31,808 nucleotides of DNA from Nemertoderma westbladi (lineage: Eukaryota; Xenacoelomorpha; Nemertodermatida; Nemertodermatidae), in NCBI GenBank assembly GCA_032718475.1, contig JAUCBJ010002131.1, positions 1-31,808 of the forward strand. Reading direction: 5' to 3'. Positions 1 to 8,457 of the stretch are shown here, one piece after another. Each line of letters starts with the position of its first letter. Positions within the stretch are counted from its first letter, which is position 1. Under the pieces are notes generated by a model, which did not search any database, was not told the origin of the DNA, and saw nothing but the letters and a program-made list of their open reading frames with translations. Position numbers and translations under genes: made by a program.

Positions 1-240
1 AGGGAGTGAGGGAGTGAGTGAGGAAATGAGGGCTGTGGCTGTGGCTGTGGCTGTGGCTGTGGCTGTGGCTGTGGCTGTGGCTGTGGCTGTGGCTGTGGCT
101 GTGGCTGTGGCTGTGGCTGTGGCTGTGGCTGTGGCTGTGGCTGTGGCAGCCACAGCCACAGCCACAGCCACAGCCACAGCCACAGCCACAGCCACAGCCA
201 CAGCCACAGCCACAGCCCTCATTTCCTCACTCACTCTCTC
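1..240. repeat. Large inverted repeat built on (GGCTGT)n / (ACAGCC)n
   Basis: About 19 copies of GGCTGT (30-147) meet about 11 copies of the complementary hexamer (149-217) around a centre at base 148. The symmetry is not only due to the microsatellite. The non-repetitive stretch before it (about 10-30, containing GAGGAAATGAGG) returns as its reverse complement after it (about 217-240, CCTCATTTCCTC). The arms have different hexamer counts. The left arm begins in GGAGTGAG repeats, the complement of the satellite to the right, so the palindrome probably continues past the window start. Confidence 0.9.
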
Positions 241-1021
241 ACTCACTTCCTCACTCCCTCACTCCCTCACTCCCTCACTCCCTCACTCCCTCACTCCCTC
301 ACTCCCTCACTCCCTCACTCCCTCACTCCCACTCCCTCCCTCCCTCACTCCCCTCACTCCCTCACTCCCTCACTCCCTCACTCCCTCACTCCTCACTCCC
401 TCACTCCCTCACTCCCTCACTCCCTCACTCCCTCACTCCCTCACTCCCTCACTCCCTCACTCCCTCACTCCCTCACTCCCTCACTCACTCCCCCACTCCC
501 TCACTCCCTCACTCACTTACTCACTCACTCCCTCACTCCCTCACTCCCTCACTCCCTCATTCCCTCACTCCCTCACTCCCTCACTCCCTCACTCCCTCAC
601 TCCCTCACTCCCTCACTCCCTCACTCCCTCACTCCCTCACTCCCTCACTCCCTCACTCCCTCACTCCCTCACTCCCTCACTCCCTCACTCCCTCACTCCC
701 TCACTCCCTCACTCCCTCACTCCCTCATTCCCTCACTCCCTCACTCCCTCACTCCCTCACTCCCTCACTCCCTCACTCCCTCACTCCCTCACTCCCTCAC
801 TCCCTCACTCCCTCACTCCCTCACTCCCTCACTCCCTCACTCCCTCACTCCCTCACTCCCTCACTCCCTCACTCCCTCACTCCCTCACTCTCTAACTCCC
901 TCACTCCCTCACTCCCTCACTCAATCCCTCACTCTCTCACTCCCTCACTCCCTCACTCCCTCACTCACTCCATCACTCCCTCACTCCCTCACTCCCTCAC
1001 TCACTCCCTCACTCCTTCACT
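225..1021. repeat. (CTCACTCC)n satellite
   Basis: An almost uninterrupted array of the 8-mer CTCACTCC with occasional 4-bp phase slips and single substitutions (CTCATTCC, CTCTCTCA). It gives a long open frame of Ser/Leu/Thr/Pro/His repeats, which is only a by-product of the 24-bp translation period. Nothing suggests transcription or coding. Confidence 0.95.
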
Positions 1022-1094
1022 CAAATACAAAATGTAGTATTATTGCCTAGCAACCAATTCATAGCTACTGTATGGTTTTCACTTTGAGACATTT

Positions 1095-1107
1095 CGCCCT
1101 CTAGCGG
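1095..1107 (-). promoter_or_regulatory. CTCF-like motif
   Basis: Read on the minus strand the bases are CCGCTAGAGGGCG, which fits the bilaterian CTCF core consensus CCRSYAGRKGGCR. This is a sequence match only. Such cores also occur in dispersed repeats, and nothing else here shows insulator function. Confidence 0.3.
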
Positions 1108-2077
1108 CAGACTGGGGAACTTCAGACTACTATGTGACTCCACAAAGAGATATAGCCTATATTGTAATAGATACCGATTGGGGGGTTAAAATTAAGTAAT
1201 AATATATCTAAATAAGTCTCAAACATCTTGCCTCATGACTCGCCCCTCAGAACTCTTAAGCAATATAGCTTCATAGTTTTTAAGGCAAACTGGTAAACGA
1301 GATTTGTTAATTACGCATACCTCGCAGACTTAAGTAATTAATTATACAGTAGGTTAGATCGTTTTGAGAATAGGACCGTTGGAAACAGCGCCCTCGAAAA
1401 CCTCAGTACAAATAAAATTAATAAAGATTAACAGGATATAGCTCGTTATAATAAAACATAAATTATAATACAATAGAACAATTAGGGTTGTAAATAAAAA
1501 CAAATTAAATAAATTGAAGATAAACTGTATATAACTTATGTATTAAAAGAGGGCCTTATTTAATTATGTGCGGTTGGGCGCACAGGCTGCTTCATAAAGT
1601 ACAATGTGAAAGAAGTCAATCTATTGCAAACCAGATGTTTATTATAATTTTCTTAGGCGATTTGACAATGGTTTACATGATAACGAAGCTGGAGGTTTGA
1701 ATAATTTAAACTTTGTGGCAGCCCCACGTTGGTATACAGTATAACTCAACATAGGATTCAATGGGTTAGTCATGCTACGTCTAATAAGAGCCCAAACAGC
1801 CACAGATTATTGAGGGGTTGAGATAGGACCAAACTGGCCCATTTTATTTTCGTGTGAGGCTAATTTATGTTTTGGGCCCCGTTCGCATCTTTATATTTCA
1901 TTCTATCATTCTATTGTACGGCAAAAATAATACAAATGTATTGTATATTGTATTATTGTTCCTATTGTATTGTATATTTCATCTACTGTAGTACAATCTA
2001 TTCATCGCGCGTCCCTATCTGATTGATTTATGTCAAATTAAATTGCCTTTGGCAACATTATTTGATACAAATCGATT

Positions 2078-2105
2078 GATTAAACAATTAATTAATTGTT
2101 TAATC
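2078..2105. repeat. 28-bp perfect palindrome
   Basis: A perfect inverted repeat centred on AATTAATT, with outer bases GATTAAAC and GTTTAATC. It is followed by a second incomplete copy of the TTAATTAATTGTTTAA core. It is AT-rich and could extrude a cruciform. No function can be assigned. Confidence 0.8.
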
Positions 2106-2586
2106 GACCAATTAATTAATTGTTTAATTAATTAATGACCTACTTAACACCCAAGGTGCGAAGTGGGTCTAACTGTCGCAGAGGATGGCATACTATTACT
2201 ACTGCCCATATTCATCTCAGCAACATTCATTATTCCACATAAAACTATTTCGCAACGACATTCAGATTTTCTTATTATTTGGAATCTTTCCATCAAACAA
2301 AGTGGGGGTGGGGGGGGGGCGTTGGGTCAGGGGACCAGTATAGTGTGGGGGACCATAGGCCTACAGACAGTAGCATTTCTCCTTAGCCAGCATTCCTGAA
2401 ATAATAGGTAAAACTGTTGAAACAGAGAGACTTGCACCAATACGAAATAAGGCACATAACTAATCACATTGCTTTTAGTTTTTAGTGTTTTTATTTAAAT
2501 TTAATTTGTCTACAAATTTAATTATTGATTATTATTGTGATCATTAATATTTACAACTTTATTGTTCATATCTCATATTTTCCACA

Positions 2587-3086
2587 ATGTTGGTCTCTTC
2601 TGATGCTACTGATGGAGTGGATCAGCATGCATTCTTAACATTCCTGGGAGACTTTAATGCAAGTCTGCATCAATCACCTACATCGCCCTGGGTCTATAGC
2701 AATAGTGTTAACCGAAATTCTGTCCATCCTCAGGATTTTATCTCTGGAAATGGATTGTTTTTGGCTGGAACCCAGTTCAAGAAGCGAACTGGAAAGCTAT
2801 GGACTCATAGTGGACCCAGTGGTCACAAGTCCCAGATAGATCATATTCTGTTTCGTAGGAAATACAGGAGCTCTATACAAGACTGTAATGCATTTACACT
2901 TCGACCCTTCTCCAGTGATCACCGCCTTATTGTGGCCAAGGTAAGACTTAGTCTGCGTGCTAGTAGAACAACGAAATCTGCCTTGCCGCGGCATGACTGG
3001 TCCTCTGTGTTGCAACAGCCAAGTGTGAGATCCAGCTTCACACTACAGCTGAGCAACAGGTATGAGGCTATTGCCTCTGAGGCGGC
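2587..3086 (+). pseudogene. LINE 5' fragment: APE-type endonuclease (C-terminal half)
   Basis: This frame encodes the C-terminal half of an apurinic-type endonuclease (endonuclease/exonuclease/phosphatase fold) of a non-LTR retrotransposon. Visible signatures are the GDFNA motif near residue 21, a W-x-H...G...SQIDHIL block near residue 75, and the catalytic SSDHRLI block near residue 110. In the family this enzyme nicks target DNA to prime reverse transcription. The N-terminal half is absent, as expected for a 5'-truncated LINE. The frame is cut at 3086 by element A and resumes in phase at 21803. An RTE-like or CFDP2-related clade is likely but not proven. Confidence 0.85.
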
Positions 3087-3256
3087 TGTAAAGGCTTTTG
3101 CGGATATAACTAGTCATTTTCCCCGCAAAGTACTCTGTAGGTGTTTTAGCGGACATAAAAAGCCGTTTTCTTACTGTGTAGGTGTTTTAGTGGACATAAA
3201 AAGCCATTTTTCTGTATGTGTACTTTAGCGGACATAACAAGCCATTTTATGCCGCA
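3087..3256 (+). repeat. Tandem ~42-bp units at the start of the element A LTR (U3)
   Basis: Four diverged units share the core TTTAGCGGACATAA(A/C)AAGCC followed by a T-rich stretch and TGTGTAGGTG. They recur at about 20591-20760 in the 3' LTR. In the second copy (27475 to about 27625) they appear as three more regular units of about 45 bp. Repeats at this place in an LTR often act as enhancer units; that role is inferred here. Confidence 0.8.
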
Positions 3257-4265
3257 ATACGCCAAAATACTCTTAATACAGTGTGGCTTAGATGACGAAA
3301 TCTATCAGCTGATTTTGATGTCGATGTGGAGCTTTTTAACTCTCTTTGTTCAGCTCACTCGACCAATCAGAGCGATTTTCATTTTATTTGCACAGAAGCC
3401 TACGGGAAATCGCGCAATGCATGACGGTCTTTGTTTACCTTTTTCCTGAGCCCAGAACATCGGCTTTGGAATTATTCTTAGTTTCAGACTTTAGCCAAAC
3501 ATTCGACGGCTTTGATTATAGGAACGTATAACTGTTATCCTGACACAGCTCAGCACAGCAAACTCATAGCAAACCAAACCAGACTCACCTTACCTTTCAC
3601 CGCATTATTTTACTGCTATTTACTGTCGGTTATTAATTGTTAGAAGTTGATGGATATGTTGTTATATTTGGAGAATATCGATAAATAATCATAAAGCCCC
3701 AATCTTCTTGATATACTGAAGGTTAGAGAGACCGGTTACCTGTAGCAATTGCGACTTACATTATAGTGGTTTTGGAGTGAATTGAATGCTATTTCATAAT
3801 CCCTACATGTGTCAGTTGCTGTTCTCCTTATATATGATCAAATTTAGTGAAGGTCGGCAGATCAGTGTGCAGCAGTGTGCGGTAGTGTGCATGAGTGTGA
3901 CAATACAAGTACGAAAATCATTAGCCATCCCGTTGTGTTTAGTGTAAGTCATAACTGTTTACATACTTAGAGCGCCACGTCCTAAAGGAACTGTTAATAT
4001 TTCCCGAAAGTAAATAATATTTGTCAGAGATTATATATTATCGATTAATCGAATAGTACAGTCAGTCTACACTGCAATAAGGTCAGAGCCTCCGAATCCA
4101 GTCTCCCTTAACTGTGGGTGAATGGTCGCGAATAGGCTGGCTTCGGCTAATGTAACTTTATATCTTATATGCAACAAATACTTGTTATAGGCTAAAGTCG
4201 ATTTATAAACTAGAAGACACCTAAAATTAGCGGGTTAAACTGCTAAAGGTCTAAAAGCGCGAACA
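3087..4265 (+). repeat. Element A copy 1, 5' LTR
   Basis: 1179 bp with TG...CA ends, left partner of 20591-21797. It starts with short tandem units (3087 to about 3256). A possible TATA box (TTATATATGA, 3828-3837) is followed by short CAGTGTG-type repeats at 3861-3901. Compared with the 3' LTR and the LTR of copy 2, this copy has lost a block after GAGTGTGACA (near 3901), so the 3' LTR keeps the ancestral state there. No obvious tRNA-type primer site (a TGG start) follows directly at 4266. Confidence 0.93.
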
Positions 4266-6152
4266 ATAACAGTTATTCTAGTTTCTTTATTGCAACGTAG
4301 GCAATAAAGTCGAAAAGTACCGGTCGACCGGTAACCTGTAGGCCTGACTGCCTAACCACCCGAACCGGTACTTACAGCAGTACAGGTACAGCAGTATTAT
4401 TCTATTTTGATAATTATATACCGGTAGGTCTTGATATTTAATCAGGGACGGCCACCCTGGTTTTTTATTGGGGTTTTACTTATTTCTGTCAGTTTTATTT
4501 ATCAGTAAGTGTAATATCGAGCAGAAGGCGTGTAAGCCTGCTCAGATTGTATAAATAATTTGTAGGCTGGATTGTTGTCTGGCTGTTGTCAGGTCTGAAG
4601 GGATTGCAGTGTGTGTAGAGTGTATGTCCGATAAAATACTAGTTAGGAACGTTGGGGCATCCAGTGCTGTAAGGTAAATCCCCTCCGAAAGAATAAGTCG
4701 TACTACTGGGATAGAACGCATACTAACTAACCATTTTGGAGTCTGCATATACTGTAGTTTATTTAGGCTTGATAGTAGTCTGCCAGCATTTGGTTTGTAT
4801 TTTGTTTGTGTAGTCTGTAAGGGTAGCGTAATATTTATTATTCAGAGTTTATGCGATTATTCGCAACATACACAACCCCAAGTTTATTCCTACAGTAATT
4901 GTGCTTGTTATACATACCGTTATAGTTAAATTAACCCCGGTACTACAACAGGGCTGTTTGGCGTAGGTAAAGACTGGTGATTTTATGCTCTAGTCACTCC
5001 AGCAGATACTGTGGTTCTTTTAGCTGTACAAGTATTTTTAACTGCTGGTTATTTGTTGTATAAGTACTTGTACCTAATTTAGGGTTTAGTGTACAGTGCT
5101 TTCCGAAGGTAATTAGTTTGTAGGCAGTATATTTGTGTTGTAAAGTGGTTAATAGGCACGTTAGCTATGGTTGGCTGCGGTAATTAACTTCTAGGTAGGA
5201 ACACTCCAGGTACGTAACGTAGTACTTATAGAGCTGTAAGCTAGAGACTATAAGTCGTCAGACGGTGGTATTTTCTTATCTAGACAACGCAATATATTTA
5301 CTACTGCTTAATTATTTTCAAATACCGTAGTATCCTGTCCGTTGTAATAACCAGAAATTCTAACCCCTTGTTAGGCTGGTTTGTAAATTTCCTGTAAAAT
5401 TACCCTAAAATTCGTACCTGTAATTTTTGTGTTTATTTAGAGATTGTAATCTCACCCCTTAATTGTACGTAATTTGCAGTAATAAGTAACTTAGTAAATT
5501 AGAATTATTTGTTTTAGTGTCCAATAAGTAGCACTACACTGAGAGCGTTCAGCTTCTGTGAAGTGACTCCTTACCTAGAAATAATAACATTTATTTCAAA
5601 TATTGTAACAAAACCCATTAAACGGGTATATATATATTATAAATCAACTCAAACCGATTTATAAAATAGTAGGCCTGTCATCCATCAATTAGGTCTTAAT
5701 ATCAGTTGGACTACTGCTTAATAACAGTAACAAAGTAAAGAAAGGTAACCCTAAAATTCAGAAATTCAGTTATTATAAAATAATTGATATACCGGTATTT
5801 ACGATAGGCTTATTATATTTATTTCTATAAATTTATGCTGAAATTATATACCGGTATTCTGTAATTTTATGTCTATAATTATACTTATATATACTATAAG
5901 TGTAAGCTAAGCTGTATACTGGTATTCACAGTAGGCTTATTATATATTTATATATATTTGCGCTGAAATTATATACCGGTATTCTGTGACGAAACCTAGT
6001 CTGTAATAATACTTATATATACTATAAGTGTATACCGGTATTCTAATATATTGTATATATCACGTTACACTGAGTCACGATAGTTGATACTGAATTACTA
6101 GACTTGCTTTAACTGTAGTTCTAGCAGTAAGCATTCAACTGTACAAACAAAC
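4266..6152 (+). other. Element A leader (5' untranslated region)
   Basis: 1.9 kb between the 5' LTR and the ORF1 start. It has many short ORFs but none with support. It aligns along its whole length with 28712-30686 in copy 2. It contains a 14-bp palindrome ACCGGTCGACCGGT at about 4320-4333, broken in copy 2, and an array of AT-rich units with ATACCGGTAT palindromes near its 3' end. Such a leader is long for an LTR element and probably holds promoter, packaging or translation-control signals. Confidence 0.75.
5765..6060 (+). repeat. Tandem units with ATACCGGTAT palindromes before ORF1
   Basis: About three diverged units of 100-120 bp. Each combines GAAATTATATACCGGTATTC, the inverted repeat ACTTATA...TATAAGT and TAGGCTTATTATAT. 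Palindromic cores lie near 5790, 5849, 5972 and 6028, with one variant near 5916. Copy 2 has the same array at about 30290-30550, so it belongs to the element. It ends about 100 bp before the ORF1 start. Confidence 0.8.
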
Positions 6153-7842
6153 ATGGCTGACACAAAGCAAAATCTGTCAGACAGTCTCCTAGATACAACA
6201 ATCTGTGATCCAGATAGGAGTGCGGAACGTTTGAGACCGAAGTTCAACTCCCCTCCTACTGTAAGAAAGGTCATCCCTCCAGTAGTAGTATCAGACCCTA
6301 GGCTAGTCAAACACCGTAGGTCTATCATAGGCACTCGGGCTCAAGTCAAGCGGGACCAAGAGGCAGCTGTTAAACAACAGCAACACTCGAGCCGAGAACT
6401 TATTTCTCAGCGGCCCGATAGCTCCAGTAGTTCAAATACTGTAGAGTTGACACCCGAGCGCGGAGCAAAGATGGCAGAAGCAGTTTATTCGGATCCACTT
6501 CTCATTCTTCCTGACGCCGTACTCACTAGAGTATTGATTGCGGTGGAGGAACATCAAATGGATTGGGCGAGAAGTAAGCGATCGACCAAGGACAGTTATG
6601 CGGGATACACGAAGGAGGAACTGAAGTCTATTGTCGAGACGCAATGGAATTTCCCCGGACCCGGACTCCCGTTTAACTTATCGGAAGCTGCCTGGGAGGA
6701 CTTATACAGGATGGGAGTGGTAAGGGACACTAGAGATCCAGCTGTGTGGAAGAGGTCGGCAGCAGGATATGTACAGGGATTTTTCAGCTCTTTGGAGCGA
6801 TTAGAGGAACAACTGTTTCAACAACCCCAAGGACCTCAAGAGCAGGGAGAGCTGCTTTATCAAGTTCGAGAAAGAATTCTAAGAATCAGACTAATCCTAT
6901 CGGCCTTTGAGGAAGCTTCGAAAAGAAGCCAAGACACGTCGTTGCAAGTTGCCGTAAAGACTTGGTTCCAGCGGGTGGGTCTCAAAGTTCAAGGAACGGC
7001 CCAGTGGAAATTTCAGCTGGCTGAGCGCTCAACCCACGGAGAATCAACAGACGCTACCTTTTCTCAAGTGGAAAGCGAAGCGACAGCAGAGAAACCTCAG
7101 AAGAAGGACGCTTTTGACATCTATCTGTCGGACCATCAACGATTTCTAGGTGACGAAGAGTTGAGGAGACAGCTGGCTGGACTTCGTCCTAATAGTGAAG
7201 GAGCCAAATTTGTGTTGGACGCAATAGATGCGGAAATGTTAGCTGCGAACCAAGCTAAATTTGATGAAAGCATCCGCATCGCTAGGGTTCAAGAAGAACA
7301 AGTAAAGAAAAAACGTATAGAAGACATAAAGACAGCAGCAGCGGCAGCGGCAGAGGCAGAAGTGGAAAGAAAAGCGGCAGAAGTGGAAAGAAAAGCGGCA
7401 GTGGCAGCGGCAGAAGTGGAAAGAAAAGTGGCAGCGGCAGCGGCAGAAGTGGAAAGAAAAGCGGCAGTGGCAGCGGCAGAAGCGGAAAGAAAAACAGCAG
7501 AAGCGGAAAGAAAGGTAGCAGTGGCAGAAGCAGAACAGAGGGCGTCTGAAGAGACCACCCAACTAGAGTTGGAAAATCTTCAAGAGAAGCAAGACTACAT
7601 AGATAAACAGAGAACAGCTAGTCAGTGGCAGATGATAAGTCGATCTACTCCCAAAAGACAGGGATTTACATCATCTGATGAAGGCGATACAACAGATCCT
7701 GAAGGCGGAGGAAATAGATCTCGTTTCAGTAGGCGTAGAAGAACGCCTCAGAAATTGCCTAATTTGCCCCCAGCTGTGAGAATGCAACTAGCTAGCACAG
7801 ACTTAGGTAGTACAGAACCCACAGACCAAATTATTAGAGTAG
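6153..7842 (+). CDS. Element A ORF1, 5' part: unrecognised coiled-coil protein, interrupted by element B
   Basis: ATG at 6153 opens 563 codons before element B interrupts the frame. The frame resumes in phase at 14375-15009, so the uninterrupted ORF would have about 774 codons. Visible parts: a basic, Ser-rich N-terminus (1-105); a compact, Trp-containing region (about 107-300) with predicted helices; then an Ala/Glu/Lys/Arg-rich helix made of repeated AEVERKAA units (about 390-465); then a basic Ser/Arg linker. I do not recognise a family. Compared with copy 2 over residues 107-240, synonymous differences outnumber replacements about two to one, so the protein has been under selection. Position just before Gag suggests a structural or nucleic-acid-binding partner of Gag, or a detached N-terminal half of it. 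The function is inferred. Confidence 0.8.
7320..7550 (+). repeat. Coding minisatellite in ORF1 (AEVERK helix repeats)
   Basis: GC-rich imperfect repeats of GCAGAAGTGGAAAGAAAAG separated by GCAGTGGCAGCG-like spacers. They encode a charged Ala-rich helix of the type seen in single alpha-helices and coiled coils. Long antisense frames across this stretch are shadows of the repeat. Confidence 0.85.
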
Positions 7843-8114
7843 TGTTAGCGTATTCAATTCCGCTAACACAAACCCATAAAGTAAGCCGTTAAGCAATATT
7901 GGGGGCCACGAGGTTGATTACCCAATCTCGTGTCACCCCAACAAAGTGGGAAGGAGAAACACACAATAGGGGTCAGGGGCCATACCCCTGACAGAGAGAG
8001 AATAGCAAGGGTGAAGGGAAGCACTTCAGAGGGGGGCAAAGGGTGCCAACAAGGATATTAGCCAATCAGGGGGGAAGCATCGACTAGGTACTGTAACAAG
8101 GCCAAACCGTGCAA

Positions 8115-8149
8115 TATATATTACCGGTCGATGCAATACCCATTCAGTC
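8115..8149 (+). promoter_or_regulatory. Core promoter of element B: TATA box plus initiator
   Basis: TATATA at 8115-8120 and TCAGTC at 8144-8149, the latter matching the metazoan TCAGT(C/T) initiator. Their 29-nt spacing is what a TATA/Inr promoter needs. The same arrangement is kept in the 3' LTR (14100-14105 and 14129-14134). Transcription would start near 8145, setting the U3/R boundary there. Confidence 0.55.
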
Positions 8150-8359
8150 ATCTCAGTACAGTCAGGCAGAACGGTGACAGTTAAGACCATCACCGCCGTC
8201 ACCAATATATACTACCATATCATTACCGGTATACTGTGCTATCATTACTGCATTACTCCGTCTATCTCATATACATATTATCAACAATACTGGAAGAACG
8301 ACAAACTTTTTTCTTTCATTCACACGGCGGGGACGCGTATGAAACAACACCGGATAAAC

Positions 8360-8379
8360 CGGGATCCTCTCGGATCCCG
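8360..8379 (+). repeat. Perfect hairpin near the end of the B LTR
   Basis: CGGGATCC and GGATCCCG form an 8-bp stem around the loop TCTC, five bases before the LTR end. It is preserved without change in the 3' LTR (14345-14364). A role in RNA processing, packaging or end recognition is possible but unproven. Confidence 0.85.
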
Positions 8380-8457
8380 TCACAGTCTTAACTTACCAAG
8401 GCCTACAGACTTAACACTAGGCCTGCCGAACTGTGACTGACAGCTACTAAAGTAAAG

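Larger units (their letters stand above)
1022..2586. other. AT-rich DNA without a recognisable gene
   Basis: No open frame with recognisable protein similarity. Notable points are a CTCF-like 13-mer at 1095-1107, a 28-bp perfect palindrome at 2078-2105 followed by a partial repeat of its TTAATTAATTGTTTAA core to about 2135, and a G-rich run at 2303-2319. Short frames here lack an ATG start or any family resemblance. Confidence 0.6.
7843..8384 (+). repeat. Element B 5' LTR
   Basis: 542 bp with TG...CA ends. It carries several perfect short inverted repeats: TGTTAGCG/CGCTAACA (7843-7868), CACGAG/CTCGTG (7907-7932), GTCAGGGG/CCCCTGAC (7972-7992), CGGTGA/TCACCG (8172-8195) and CGGGATCC/GGATCCCG (8360-8379). 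A TATA box and initiator lie at 8115-8149. No tRNA-like primer site is evident just after it. Confidence 0.93.

Noticed and set aside
14-895. 293-codon open frame of Val/Ala then Ser/Leu/Thr/Pro/His
   Set aside because: It is a translation of the hexamer and octamer satellites and has no coding character.
2163-2399. 78-codon frame starting at GTG
   Set aside because: No ATG start, crosses a G-run and resembles no family.
7239-7562. Antisense Cys/Phe- and Ala/Ser-rich frames over ORF1
   Set aside because: Shadows of the AEVERK coding repeat on the plus strand.
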